Origin: Haematobacter genomosp. 1
GTDB taxonomy: Bacteria; Pseudomonadota; Alphaproteobacteria; Rhodobacterales; Rhodobacteraceae
DNA: 64,000 bases
Reading direction: 5' to 3'
NCBI RefSeq assembly: GCF_002196855.1
Contig: NZ_NIPW01000010.1
Span: forward strand, 62,001 to 126,000
Shown here: positions 18,096-28,227 of the stretch, one piece after another
Position numbering within the stretch: position 1 is the first letter of the stretch
Layout of the letters: each line of letters opens with the position of its first letter
Translations under genes and position numbers: made by a program
Notes under the pieces: model-generated
Database searches by the model: none
Told to the model about the DNA's origin: nothing
What the model saw: only the letters and a program-made list of their open reading frames with translations

Positions 18096-18743
18096 ATGCT
18101 GCCGATCCGCCCTCTGCCCGGTTACCTCGTGCAACGCTATCACGGCTGGAGAGCGACGATCTGGGAGGACAACCACAACTGGTATCGCCGTCTGGCGGAA
18201 GACGGCCAGCGGCCCCGCGCCATGGTCATCGCCTGCTGCGACAGCCGGGTGGATGTTGCCTCCATCTTCGGCGCGGATTCGGGCGAGCTGTTCATCCACC
18301 GCAATGTGGCGAATCTCGTGCCGCCGTATGCGCCCGACGGGGATCATCACGGCACCTCCGCTGCCGTCGAATATGCGGTGGAGACGCTGCGCGTCGCCAA
18401 TCTGATCGTCATGGGGCATTCCCGCTGTGGCGGAGTGCAGGGGTGTTACGACATGTGCGCGGGCCATGCCCCGCAGCTTGAGGAGAAGACGAGCTTTGTC
18501 GGACGCTGGATGGACATTCTCCGCCCCGCCTATGCCAAGGTGCTGGACTTGCCCGAACCCGAGCGCGTTCCCGCGCTGGAGAAGCTGGCCGTTCTGACTG
18601 GCATCGAAAACCTCCTGGGCTTTCCCTTCGTCACGGCGGCGGTGGAGGAGGGGAGGCTCTCTCTCCATGGCGTATGGAACGACATCGGCGAGGGCGGTCT
18701 GGAGAGCTACGATTCGACGACCGAGAGCTGGAACGCCGTCTGA
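18096..18743 (+). CDS. Beta-class carbonic anhydrase
   Basis: This 215-residue protein interconverts CO2 and bicarbonate. Zinc ligands are visible as Cys47 and the Asp49-Arg51 dyad in ACCDSRVD, then His108 and Cys111 in GHSRCGG. The length is normal for a beta-carbonic anhydrase. The start at 18096 follows an AAAGGAGAA site; the longer upstream open frame lacks one. It has no operon partners and is flanked by repeat-rich non-coding DNA on both sides. Composition is like the core genes. Confidence 0.95.
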   Translation: MLPIRPLPGYLVQRYHGWRATIWEDNHNWYRRLAEDGQRPRAMVIACCDSRVDVASIFGADSGELFIHRNVANLVPPYAPDGDHHGTSAAVEYAVETLRVANLIVMGHSRCGGVQGCYDMCAGHAPQLEEKTSFVGRWMDILRPAYAKVLDLPEPERVPALEKLAVLTGIENLLGFPFVTAAVEEGRLSLHGVWNDIGEGGLESYDSTTESWNAV

Positions 18744-19295
18744 CGGTCAGGACGGCCGGATGTGGTGTGCCATGCGGCCCGTGGGGCGCTTCGGCAGACC
18801 GCGAAGCGGATGTCCTGCTGAGTTGCCGCCGGCCCTGACACCCTGGTCACCCGGAAGCTGCAGGCAGCGCGCTCTGGGCAGCGATGGGCGCGCTGCGATG
18901 GGGCCGCTCCTCGCAACCGGCGCGGGTTGATCCAGGTCGGTCGGAAAGCCGTGCTGCGAGGGATTTCTCGCGACAGGCCAGCGTGCGAGCGAACTGGCTT
19001 CGACCGAGCCGCCAGAGAGAGACATGTCCGCGCGGTGGGGCTCCCGGTTGAGGAGAAAGCCACGGAAGCGGTTGATCCCGCAGCTTTTAGCCAGGATGTG
19101 ATCGCGTTCCCCGCGGGTTCCCTTGACCACGGTATGATCGTGATACTTGCAGGGTTTCCAACGCTGTTTACGCAGATGCAATGCTAGGCGGAGCCGTTGC
19201 GTCAAGGCGAACATGTCGGCGACAGGGCCGAGCAACCTATGGCACAGGGTTCGATCCTTGCGGCCGATGCTTCCGGCGTGAGATGCTAGGGTTTA
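18744..19295. other. Non-coding or degraded interval after the carbonic anhydrase
   Basis: This ~550-bp stretch has a weakly plausible frame on the minus strand (18747-19235) without recognisable domains, ribosome-binding site or downstream partner. Nothing else is seen. Its placement between genes and next to element copy B suggests decayed accessory DNA. Confidence 0.5.
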
Positions 19296-19455
19296 GCAGG
19301 CTGCTGAAAAAGCATTCCACGACTCCCCTGAGACGGGGATCTTTCCCGCACGCTTGAGTGTGCCCCGGAAACCGCCAGTTTTGGCGCGTGACCGGGGAGA
19401 TTTTATGGCTTTCGGCGCAAGCCTGGGTAGGTGCCTGACTTTTTCAGCAGCCGGT
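19296..19455 (+). mobile_element. Short non-autonomous inverted-repeat element (MITE-like), copy B
   Basis: The left end GCAGGCTGCTGAAAAA (19296-19311) is identical to that of copy A. The right end TTTTTCAGCAGCC (19440-19452) is its exact inverted complement over 13 bases. The ~160-bp interior has no gene and differs from copy A, so the copies share ends more than middle. Flanking TTTAG (left) and GGTTAG (right) are similar, but no clean target duplication is visible. Confidence 0.6.
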
Positions 19456-19611
19456 TAGATACCGATGGTGCCGGTCCTCTGGCTGAAGCTGATGGAACGG
19501 AGCGAGATTTCCCGCCCCCGCTGTCCTGAACCGTCACGGGCTGACGTCGTTCTTTCCCACCTGCCCATGACAGTGCTTGATTTGCGACGGTTTCCGACAC
19601 ACCTTTCCAGA

Positions 19612-19962
19612 ATGACGGCGCAGATCCCTCCCTTTCCGACCGGCCAGCCCAGCTTCGTACCGGAGCAGGTGAGCTTCGACCGGATGGAGCTCGGCACGAT
19701 CCTGTCGCTTTACGGGCGAATGGTGGCGGCGGGCGAATGGCGGGATTACGGGCTGTCCTTCCTGCGCGAAGTGGCGGTGTTTTCCGTCTTTCGGCGCACG
19801 GCGGAACATCCGCTCTACCGCATCGAGAAACGGCCGCGCCTGCGGGGGCGGCAGGGCATGTATGCCGTGATCGGCATGGACGGGCAGATCCTGAAGCGGG
19901 GGCACGATCTGCGTCAGGTCTTGCAGGTTCTGGAACGCAAGCTCATCCGCGCGGTGGAGTGA
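19612..19962 (+). CDS. DUF2794-family conserved hypothetical protein
   Basis: This 116-residue protein contains the features I associate with DUF2794: FDRMELGTILSLYGRMVAAG, EWRDYGLSF, a RIEKRPRLRGRQGMYAVIG segment, and a C-terminal LRQVLQVLERKLIRAVE. The family is small, cytoplasmic and common in alphaproteobacteria, with no known function. Start choice is uncertain: 19612 gives the usual family length but only a weak ribosome-binding site, and an in-frame ATG lies at 19567. It converges with pbpC, whose stop is 18 bp away. Confidence 0.82.
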   Translation: MTAQIPPFPTGQPSFVPEQVSFDRMELGTILSLYGRMVAAGEWRDYGLSFLREVAVFSVFRRTAEHPLYRIEKRPRLRGRQGMYAVIGMDGQILKRGHDLRQVLQVLERKLIRAVE

Positions 19963-19980
19963 TCTTGCGTAGCGTGAGCC

Positions 19981-22017
19981 TCAGCGCGGCACGCTGAACG
20001 TCACCGCCGCAGACCGTCCCTGACCGTCGATCACCGACAGCCTGAAGGTCCCGGGGCCATCCAGCGGCAGCAGCAACTCCCGCCCGCTCCCCTGTTTCAC
20101 GATGGGCCTGCCATCCCGGAGCCATGTGAACGGCGGCTGACCGCGTTCCACCCGCGCGGCGACATGGCCGTCCAGCGGCTCCACCACCGCACCTTCCGGC
20201 GGGAAGGAGAGAACGGGGCCATCGCGACGCGCGGCCTGCGGGGGGCGAAACCGTTGGAGCGGAAGCGGGAGATCCGCCGTCGGCAGGAGCAGCGTGGCCG
20301 GCGGCGGCAGCGGCAGCGGGTCGAGCTGCGGCTTCATGAGAGAGAAGGCCTCGAACAGCACGGGGGCCGCGAACTCCCCGCCGAAGGCGCCGGGCACCGG
20401 CGTGCCGTCCGGCCTGCCCATCCACACCGCGATCACGGTGCGCCCGTCATAGCCGATCGCCCAGGCATCGCGGTGCCCGTAGGAGGTGCCGGTCTTGTAG
20501 GCCAGCCGGTTCGCGGGTGCACCGGGCGGCGGCGCGAGACCGGAGAGGATGTCGCCCACCTGCCATGCCGCCTGCGGGCTGAGCACACGTTGCAGCGTCC
20601 CGGCCTGTCCGGGGAGGGCGGAAAGGCGGAGCGCCACGCCGCCGCGGGCCAGGGCTGCATAAAGCTGGGCCATATCCTCCAGCGAGAGTCCGATCCCGCC
20701 GAGCGCGATCGCCAGCCCCGGCTCCGCCCCGGCAAAGCTCGGCTCCAGCCCCGCGCGCTTCAGGGCGGCGAGGAGGCGGGCGGGGCCGAGCGCCTCGGTC
20801 AGCGCAACGGCGGGAATGTTCAGCGACATCTGCAACGCCTCCCGGGCGCGGACGGTGCCGTGAAACTGCCGATCGAAGTTCTGGGGCGCATAGGTGCCGA
20901 ACCGGGTGGGCTGGTCCTCCATCAAGGTCTCGGGATGGGCGAGTCCCGCGTCGAAGGCCACCCCGTAGATCAAGGGCTTGAGCGTGGATCCGGGGGAGCG
21001 GGCGGCGAGCGTCATGTCGATGTAGCCCTGCCGGTCCTCGGCGCCAAAGGCTGCTGCCCCGACGGAGGAGAGGATCTCGCCCGTGCCATGATCGGCGATC
21101 ACGATGGCCGCAGACACCCTGTCGCCCCGCGGCGCGACGGCGCGGGCGGCGAGGCTCTCCATCGCGATCTGCAACGGTGCGTCGATGGTCAGGCGGAGCG
21201 GCGAGACACCGGGTTCCGCCGCGACCATCCGGTCCGCCAGATGGGGCGCATGGGCGGGGAAGGGCAGCCGCGCGGACGGAACGGGGGCGGCCAGCGCCTC
21301 CGCCAGCGCGGCAGGCGTCAGCAATCCGGCCCCGGCGGCACGGCGGAGCACGTTGTCACGCCCGATACGCGCGGCCTGCGGGTTGCGGTCGGGACGGCGG
21401 AGGGTGGGAGCCTGCGGAAGCGCCACCAGCAAGGCCGCCTCTGCGGCGGTCAGGCGGCGTGGCTCCTTGCCGAAATAGGTGAGAGAGGCGGCGCGCACCC
21501 CTTCGATATTGCCCCCGAACGGCGCGAGGTCGAGGTAAAGGCTCATGATCTCCGCCTTGCTCAACCGCCGCTCCAGTGCGAGCGCCACGCGGATCTGGCG
21601 GAACTTCCCGGGCCATGCGCCCGTGCCGCTGTTTTCCAGCAGGCGAGCCACCTGCATGGTGAGGGTCGAGCCGCCGGAGACGATCCGCCCCGCGCGGAGG
21701 GACTCGCCTCCCGCCCGGATCAGCGCGCGGAGATCGACGCCCGAATGGCTGTCGAACCTCTTGTCCTCGAAGGCGCGCAGCATCGCGAGATAGGCCGGAT
21801 CCACCTGCGCCGCGCTGGCGGAAAGCCGCCATATGCCGTCTGCGACCGTGTAGGGACGCAGGAGCGTGCCATCCCGCGCGACCACCTCCACCCCGGTGGC
21901 GACGGTCAGCGGCGGCAGCACCGTCCCGTCGATCCAGCCGTCGAACGCATCCCGCCCGCCAGCAGAAAGGCCCGCGATCACCACAAGGGCGAGGATCAGG
22001 CGGGCCAGCCGTTTCAT
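19981..22017 (-). CDS. pbpC: Penicillin-binding protein 1C (bifunctional glycosyltransferase/transpeptidase)
   Basis: This 678-residue protein has an N-terminal membrane anchor (~5-20). A GT51 glycosyltransferase domain (~45-220, with GSTLTMQVARLLE) is followed by a penicillin-binding transpeptidase domain with SxxK at Ser344-Lys347 (SPGSTLKP), SLN and KTG at Lys508 (YKTGTSYGHRDAW). The C-terminal domain (~590-678) matches the PBP1C-specific extension. It polymerises and may cross-link peptidoglycan. It shares one base with the preceding alpha-2-macroglobulin gene, the conserved pairing seen in many Gram-negatives. Confidence 0.96.
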   Translation of the reverse strand: MKRLARLILALVVIAGLSAGGRDAFDGWIDGTVLPPLTVATGVEVVARDGTLLRPYTVADGIWRLSASAAQVDPAYLAMLRAFEDKRFDSHSGVDLRALIRAGGESLRAGRIVSGGSTLTMQVARLLENSGTGAWPGKFRQIRVALALERRLSKAEIMSLYLDLAPFGGNIEGVRAASLTYFGKEPRRLTAAEAALLVALPQAPTLRRPDRNPQAARIGRDNVLRRAAGAGLLTPAALAEALAAPVPSARLPFPAHAPHLADRMVAAEPGVSPLRLTIDAPLQIAMESLAARAVAPRGDRVSAAIVIADHGTGEILSSVGAAAFGAEDRQGYIDMTLAARSPGSTLKPLIYGVAFDAGLAHPETLMEDQPTRFGTYAPQNFDRQFHGTVRAREALQMSLNIPAVALTEALGPARLLAALKRAGLEPSFAGAEPGLAIALGGIGLSLEDMAQLYAALARGGVALRLSALPGQAGTLQRVLSPQAAWQVGDILSGLAPPPGAPANRLAYKTGTSYGHRDAWAIGYDGRTVIAVWMGRPDGTPVPGAFGGEFAAPVLFEAFSLMKPQLDPLPLPPPATLLLPTADLPLPLQRFRPPQAARRDGPVLSFPPEGAVVEPLDGHVAARVERGQPPFTWLRDGRPIVKQGSGRELLLPLDGPGTFRLSVIDGQGRSAAVTFSVPR

Positions 22018-25000
22018 CAGGGGCCGACCTCGGCCACGCCGGTCGCGGTCACGGCGCGGTAGTCGGGCCGGTACATGTCGGCCACGCTGGCGGCAGGATG
22101 ATGATAGCGGCCCGGAGTCACCGCGCGAAGGATATAGGCAAGGCGCAGCACCTCCACCCCGTCGCTGTCGATCTGTGCGACGAAGCGGTCCTCCCGAAAC
22201 TCCGCATGGGCAACGGTTTCTGTCGGTTGCAGCCAGTCGAGCTGGGAGAGATCGCTCGCGCGGAGCAGGTTCGGGTTGTCGATCTCCAGCCCTCCGGGCA
22301 GGGGATCGTCGATGACAAGACGCGCGGGGACCGTTTCGGTCGGCGTCACCTCCAGCACCGCGACCAGCCGCGTTCCGGGGGCAATCGGGCCTTCCACCGG
22401 CTCTCCCGAGAGAGTGGTGTAGCGGCGGGTGATCGCATAGCCTTGGCCGCCCGCGGGCTCCGCCACCGCGGGCACGCCGAAGGTGGTGAGGGTGAGCAGG
22501 CTCGCCGTTCTGCCGGTGTTGCTGACGCTGACGGGCGCCGCAGCGTCATCATCGGACAGCGCCTGAGCAGCGCTGCCGGAGGCCGGAGCGCCATTGATGG
22601 TGATGTCTTGCGCCCCTTCCGCCGAGAGCGCGTGGGCGGCCAGCAAGGTCCATGCGGCCTCCTGTGTGGAGGCGGAGCCGGTCGCATCCTCTCCCAGCCT
22701 TGCGATGATCAGGTCGAGGGGGGCCGCGCGACTGCCCGCCTCGGCGGCAAGCGCCACCACCCCCGCCGCGTCGCGCCGGTCCGAGCCGTAGTCATCCCGT
22801 CCCGTGCGTCTGCCGGGTGCGGTGAGGCGCTCCAGCGCGGCCTTGCCGGCCTGCGTGAACAGCCGGTCCGCGCGGGGCTGGTCCCCGATCGTGGCAAGGG
22901 CCGCGCCAAGCTGGGCCGCCGCGAGCGGCGTGTCGAAGGCCGCCGCCTTCACATCCGCATAGTAGCGCAGATCGTCCACCGGTGCGCGGGCCGCGCGGGT
23001 CAGCACGAGCATCGCATAGGCCCAGGGCCCGCCCCCGGTATCGAAGTCGGGGGCGAAGGAAAGCTGGTTGCGCAGGTTGTCGAGCGCGCTGGTCAGCGCC
23101 CGCTCCGGCACGGTGCCGCCCTGTTCCCTGGTGCGGAGCAAGACATCGGTCGCATAGGCATCGAGCCAGAGATCGCCCGATCCCGCCTGCCACAGACCGA
23201 AACCGCCGCTGGCCGACTGGTTCGCGAGGATGCGGGCAACAGCCTTCCGCGTCGCATCCTCCGCAGGCGGCAGGCCCATCCCCGCGAGCGTATCGGTGAA
23301 GTAGAGCAGCGGCAGCAGGCGGGACGCCGTCTGCTCCGTGCAGGCATAGGGGTAATCGGCCAGAAGCCTCAACAGCCCCGGCACATCGAGCCGCGCCTGT
23401 GGCCCCACCGCGAGCGTGGCCCTCCCCGTGCCGGGAACGTAGTTGGCGAAAAGGTCGCGGTCGAAGCGGAGCGTCTGGCCGGGGTCGAGGGCGATGCGGC
23501 GCGTCTCGCTGACCATCGGGTCGTTGCGGCGGACGGGGATCGCCACGTCCTGCGTGAGCCTGCGGCCGTCGGGCGTGGTGAGGGCGACGGCGATCCGCGC
23601 CTCGCCCGGCGCGAGAGCGGAGAGGGGAAGCGCCACCTCGGCCGTGCCGCCTTCCGTCAGTTCGATCGCCTCGGGAACCGGCGCGGAGAGCGTCAGCCCG
23701 CTCGCCGTGACGGCAAGCGGCATCCGCCCCGCCGCCCCTCCCGCATGGGTGAAGCGGAGGAGCAGCCGGCTCTCATCCCCCGGAGCGAGCACGCGGGGGG
23801 CGCTTGCTTCCACCACCACGGGGTCGCGCACGGTGACATCCGCAGTGGCCTGCCCGACAGCGCTGTCCGACCAGACCACCGCCATGAGCCGCACCGTGCC
23901 GTTGAAGGCGGGCAGGTCGAAGCTGGCCCGTACGACGCCCTCCTCCACGGGGAGCGGGCCGGAGAAGAAGGAAACCGGCGCACCTGCGGGCGGCTCTCCC
24001 TGCATACGCGATTGTGCGCCCGCATCGCCGCCCGAGCGCACGGTGCCGGGCGCGCCGCTCAGCCCGTCGATGAGGCGGCCGTAGATATCGCGGATGCCCA
24101 CGCCCAGCCGCTGCTGGCCGAAATAGTGCCCCTCCGGGTCGGGCGGCGTGAAACCGGTGAGGTTCAGGATGCCCAGATCGACCGCTGCGATGGTGGCGTA
24201 AGTGCCGGACCCCGCGCCATCCACCCGGAGCACCGCCTCCATCGGGGCACGGGGATCGGCGCTGGCGGGCATGTCGAAGCGCGCGACGAGCCGCCTGGCT
24301 CCCGGCGCGATGGCGGCATGGGCGAGGCCCATCGCACGGGCCGGGTTGTGGCCCGCCGCCTTGTCCAGCGGGCGGAGGAGCGAGGCCGTCACATAGGCGC
24401 CGGTGCCCCAGTCCTCCGTCACGGCGAGATCGACCACGGCACCGCCCGCGGGCACGGTGACCGCCCGGCTCGCGATCACCCGGTTGGCCAGCACGGTCAC
24501 CAGCGCCTGCCCGCCCTCCCGCGAGGTGATGCGGAAATGCGCGGTGTCGCCGGGGCTGTAGCTCTCCCGATCCAGCGAGACCTCCAGCCGGTCCGGGGTG
24601 CCGCTGCCCTCCACCGCGCCGTACCAGCCCGCGTCGAAGCCGACAGAGCTTCCCACCGGGGTGCCATCCGCCGCCTCCACCCGCAGCTCGTAATGGCCCC
24701 AGTCCACACGGGGAGCAAGGGCGAGCGGGGCATCGGCCGGGATCCGCGCCTCCCCCTCCGCCACACGTGCGCGGGTGGTCACGGGTTGCCAGTTCCATGC
24801 GCTGTCGAGATTGAACCATTGGTAGCGCGTCTCCACCCGCTCCAGCGTCCAGCGGACGGGCAGGTCAGCACGGGTGAGCGCCGGGTCCAGCGCGATGACA
24901 TCGAACCGGGCCTCGCCGCCCTCCGGCACCGGGCCTTCGCTCGCGGGGCGGATGCCGATGACCGGCGTTCCGGGCAGGACCGGGGCGACCGTCCGCCGCT

Positions 25001-27443
25001 CCACCGGCCGGCCAGAGCCTTCGGCGACGCGCAGGACGATCTCCGCCTCCAGCGGCCGGGCAGGGGGCAGATCGACCGGCGGCAGGGTGAGGGTGAGCGG
25101 CAGGGTTCCGTCCGGCCCGGTGCGAAGGCCGGAGGGGAGCGGAGCCATCTGCGGCGCGAAAGGGTCATCCTGCAGTCCGAAGCGATAGCCCGGCCAATCG
25201 GCAAGCGAAGAGGCTGCGCGGAGCCGCACCTCCCCCTCCACCGCCAGATCGGGCGCGGGCGGCCCGAAGAGATAACGCGCGGCCACGCTTCCCTCCGCCA
25301 CCGCGCCGAGCCGCAGCGGGGTCCGGGCAAGCGTCAGCGTCACGTCGATCCGCTCGGGCAGGAAATCCTCGACGAGGAAGGTCCGGCTGGCCAGCGGGCG
25401 ATCCGCCTCGGCCAGAATGTCGAGCCGCCACAACCCGCGTGCCGCGTCCGGGCCGAGCGGAGCGGACCAGACATGGCCCCCGGCGCCCAGGTCCGCGCCG
25501 GTCTGCAGCGTATATTCCACCCCGTCGGGGCGCGTCAGGCGGAGCGTGAGCGGCAGCGCGGTTTCCGCCGCCGCCCTGTCGTTCCGCGCGAGCGCGGTGA
25601 CGTTCACCGTCTCGCCGGGCCGATAGACGCCTCTCTCCGTCGTCACGAACACGTCGATCGGCGGCGGCGCCTCCCGGCCTGCAACACCCCTGTCCGACAG
25701 GTCGAACTCCGGCTCCGTCAGCGACAGGAACGAAAGGTCTTCCCCCCGACGGAGCGTGAGAAGCGCCGGCGCCCCCGCGCCTGCTCCGCGCAGCAGAGGC
25801 AGGGCAAAGGCGGCACGGCCCGTGTCATCCGTCTCCGTTGCCGCGAGCACGGCATTGCCCTGCGAAAGGAGCGAGACCTGTACCCCGGCCAGTGGCTCCG
25901 CCGTGCCAAGGCTCTGGGCAAAGACCGTCAGCCCGTCCGCGCCGGTCATGCTGGTCACACCGATATCGCTTATGACGAACCATTGCTGCGGCCGGGGTGT
26001 GTCGCTGTCTGCCGTATCCGCGACGGTGGCGCGAAGGACATAGACGCCCGGCTCCAGCGGCCCGGCCGCAGCGAGCGGCAGGCGGGTGGTGATCTCCCGG
26101 TTCAGGGGGGCGGGCACCTCTGCCGTGCCGCGCCAGATCTCCTGGGCAAGCTGCGCGTCGAAATCCTCGATCCGCCAGGGTGGCAGGGGGGTTGCGAAGA
26201 TCTGCTCCTGCATCGCGCGGACGAGTGTCCTGTCGCTGACGCGGGAAAGGACGAGGTCGAGCCGGCCCGCGTTCACCGTCGTCACCGGAAGCGCCGCCTC
26301 TCCCGTCCGGGGCAGCACATAGGCGCGTCCCGGAAACCACGCGGCGGGGCTGCGGTCGCGCACATAGGCGGTGAGCGGCGTATCGGCACGGAGCACCTCG
26401 CCCCGCGCGGAGGGCAGGCCGCGCCGGAAGGTCAGGGTGTAACGATCGCCATGCCGGACACCGCCGATGCAGATCTGCTGGCCCGTCGTCTCCACCGAAA
26501 GCGCGGGATCGGGCAGGCGGACGAAAGGCGCATAATCCACTCCGGCGGGGGCCAGCGGCTCGGAAAAGACGGCGCAGATCCGGGGCCGGTCGGTGGCGGT
26601 GTCGATCTGCGTATCGGTCAGGCGGAAGCCGTATTTGCCGATGGCCTCGTCCAGCGTTGCGGCGGTTTCGGGGCGCGCCGCCAGCGTCTGGGCCAGCCGC
26701 AGCGCCGGGATCATGTCACGCCCCCGGCCCATCGGCTCCAGCGTCGCGGCGAGTTCCGTCAGGGATGCCGCGCGGGCAGGAGGGGTCTCCGCCCGGAGAT
26801 AGGCGTTGATCGCGGCGGAGAGAGACTCCTGCAAGCCACCCCAGCGATCCTCCGCCTCCGGGGCAAGCGCGGCGCGGCGGGTGAGCAGGGCGTAGCGGGT
26901 CCAGTCCCCGCTGTCATCGGTGAGGGTGATCGCCTGCGCAGCGAGGTCCGCGGCCGTCTGCCACTGGCCTGCGGCGCGCGCGGTCTCCTCCTCGTCCCGC
27001 AGCGTGGGGAGCGCGCGGCCCTCTGCCGGGTGGCGCGCGGCGAAAGCGGCGGCGCGTGACCGGGCCTCTGTCAGATCATCAGGGGTCAGGAAGGCCGCAA
27101 GCTCCGTCGCCCGCGCAGCGCCCCGGCTTCGCGCGGCGGCAGAAAGCGTGATGACCGGGCCGGAGACCGCACCGGAATAGGGCGAGGCCGGGCCGGCGGC
27201 GGACTTTGGAAAACAGGCGCCCGACCGGGCATTGAAGGTCATGGCCACACAGCGGGTATCAGCCAGACAGGCGCGTGCGCAGGCATCGAGCGTGGTGCCG
27301 AAAATCTGGCGGATATCGCCGCCCGGAATGTCCTGCCCGCTGGTGAGCGCCATGCGCCGTTCGGGCACCATATCCTGTGCGGGGAGCATGGTTGTGCCCG
27401 CCATGAAGACCAGCGCCGAGAGAAGGCCGAAAGACAAACGCAT
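22017..27443 (-). CDS. yfhM: Bacterial alpha-2-macroglobulin with N-terminal PAN/apple-like segment
   Basis: This 1808-residue protein starts with a signal peptide (hydrophobic to ~20) but has no lipobox cysteine, unlike E. coli YfhM, so it may be soluble in the periplasm. A cysteine-rich PAN/apple-like stretch follows (Cys55, Cys59, Cys65, Cys77). Then come multiple MG-type beta domains, and the thioester motif CTEQ at Cys1368 in YPYACTEQTASRLLP, inside a helical TED-like domain. Such proteins trap attacking proteases covalently. Coupling to pbpC suggests joint protection and repair of the envelope. The symbol is borrowed from the E. coli relative. Confidence 0.93.
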   Translation of the reverse strand: MRLSFGLLSALVFMAGTTMLPAQDMVPERRMALTSGQDIPGGDIRQIFGTTLDACARACLADTRCVAMTFNARSGACFPKSAAGPASPYSGAVSGPVITLSAAARSRGAARATELAAFLTPDDLTEARSRAAAFAARHPAEGRALPTLRDEEETARAAGQWQTAADLAAQAITLTDDSGDWTRYALLTRRAALAPEAEDRWGGLQESLSAAINAYLRAETPPARAASLTELAATLEPMGRGRDMIPALRLAQTLAARPETAATLDEAIGKYGFRLTDTQIDTATDRPRICAVFSEPLAPAGVDYAPFVRLPDPALSVETTGQQICIGGVRHGDRYTLTFRRGLPSARGEVLRADTPLTAYVRDRSPAAWFPGRAYVLPRTGEAALPVTTVNAGRLDLVLSRVSDRTLVRAMQEQIFATPLPPWRIEDFDAQLAQEIWRGTAEVPAPLNREITTRLPLAAAGPLEPGVYVLRATVADTADSDTPRPQQWFVISDIGVTSMTGADGLTVFAQSLGTAEPLAGVQVSLLSQGNAVLAATETDDTGRAAFALPLLRGAGAGAPALLTLRRGEDLSFLSLTEPEFDLSDRGVAGREAPPPIDVFVTTERGVYRPGETVNVTALARNDRAAAETALPLTLRLTRPDGVEYTLQTGADLGAGGHVWSAPLGPDAARGLWRLDILAEADRPLASRTFLVEDFLPERIDVTLTLARTPLRLGAVAEGSVAARYLFGPPAPDLAVEGEVRLRAASSLADWPGYRFGLQDDPFAPQMAPLPSGLRTGPDGTLPLTLTLPPVDLPPARPLEAEIVLRVAEGSGRPVERRTVAPVLPGTPVIGIRPASEGPVPEGGEARFDVIALDPALTRADLPVRWTLERVETRYQWFNLDSAWNWQPVTTRARVAEGEARIPADAPLALAPRVDWGHYELRVEAADGTPVGSSVGFDAGWYGAVEGSGTPDRLEVSLDRESYSPGDTAHFRITSREGGQALVTVLANRVIASRAVTVPAGGAVVDLAVTEDWGTGAYVTASLLRPLDKAAGHNPARAMGLAHAAIAPGARRLVARFDMPASADPRAPMEAVLRVDGAGSGTYATIAAVDLGILNLTGFTPPDPEGHYFGQQRLGVGIRDIYGRLIDGLSGAPGTVRSGGDAGAQSRMQGEPPAGAPVSFFSGPLPVEEGVVRASFDLPAFNGTVRLMAVVWSDSAVGQATADVTVRDPVVVEASAPRVLAPGDESRLLLRFTHAGGAAGRMPLAVTASGLTLSAPVPEAIELTEGGTAEVALPLSALAPGEARIAVALTTPDGRRLTQDVAIPVRRNDPMVSETRRIALDPGQTLRFDRDLFANYVPGTGRATLAVGPQARLDVPGLLRLLADYPYACTEQTASRLLPLLYFTDTLAGMGLPPAEDATRKAVARILANQSASGGFGLWQAGSGDLWLDAYATDVLLRTREQGGTVPERALTSALDNLRNQLSFAPDFDTGGGPWAYAMLVLTRAARAPVDDLRYYADVKAAAFDTPLAAAQLGAALATIGDQPRADRLFTQAGKAALERLTAPGRRTGRDDYGSDRRDAAGVVALAAEAGSRAAPLDLIIARLGEDATGSASTQEAAWTLLAAHALSAEGAQDITINGAPASGSAAQALSDDDAAAPVSVSNTGRTASLLTLTTFGVPAVAEPAGGQGYAITRRYTTLSGEPVEGPIAPGTRLVAVLEVTPTETVPARLVIDDPLPGGLEIDNPNLLRASDLSQLDWLQPTETVAHAEFREDRFVAQIDSDGVEVLRLAYILRAVTPGRYHHPAASVADMYRPDYRAVTATGVAEVGP

Positions 27444-28227
27444 GACACTTCTCCGGTTGCCGTTGGGCGATCTGCTGGGCGATGTTGCGTCGGGGGTGGC
27501 ACCCCGTGCGATTGTTCAAGGATAGGGGAAGCCGCTGGCCTGACAACCACGGGCGCCCGCTTCCGTGCAAATTCCCGTGTCGTGACCTGGTTGCGGCCGG
27601 GGCAAAGGTCTGTGTCGCTGACATGGACGACACCCGCGGTCGAGGTTGGGCGCAGCCGTTGCGGTCCGCCCCGGGGGGGCGGCAGACCGCATCCGGGTGG
27701 CTGATGCGTGGTTGATGAGTGGCGGGCCCTGCCATGATGCGGGGCGCTCGATACCTCGTTGCGGCGATGGCGCTGGCGGGCGGTATTGGCCGAAGACCGG
27801 TCGTTCGGAAGGCATGGGCTTCTGAAGATCGCCTTTGGTAGGGGTCAGGAACAGTCGCGACGCTGGGCCTGCAGGCCGCTTTCCGGGAGAGCCCGACGGG
27901 GTTCCATCCGGCTGATCCGCGAGGAAATCTAAGCACGGGCCAGTGACCGCTCGGCGCGGCGCGGGGGCGGGCATGCCTTTTCCTCGCCGCAACTTGGCCT
28001 TTGCGACCCGCGCGATACCTTTGTGAACAGGCCGCTGAAAAGCCGGGCTCCTACTTGAGCTTGCGTTGAAAGCCAGAAATCGGTCCGGTCATGAGCCAAA
28101 ACTCGCGGCTTCCGTGGTGCTGTTCAGCAAGGCGGAGAAGATCTCCGCCCATGGGCAACCGCGTAATGCTTTTTGGGAACCTGTTAAGGGGTCTGCGGCG
28201 AGGGAAGGACATGGCCGGGGGAAGTGC
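27444..28227. other. Divergent intergenic region between yfhM and the symporter gene
   Basis: This 784-bp region has no supported gene on either strand. At 28028-28044 the sequence CAGGCCGCTGAAAAGCC resembles the left end of the inverted-repeat elements and may be a decayed end. Promoters for both flanking genes should lie here, but none is convincing by eye. Confidence 0.55.

Noticed and set aside
18747-19235. Minus-strand frame of 162 codons that might be a transposase remnant
   Set aside because: I could not match it to a transposase family and it lacks a DDE or other catalytic pattern. It may be decayed DNA but cannot be supported.
22098-27059. Long open frame on the plus strand (1653 codons) antisense to the alpha-2-macroglobulin gene
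   Set aside because: It is Arg/Gly/Gln-rich and lacks domains; it is a shadow caused by codon bias of the real minus-strand gene with signal peptide and thioester motif.
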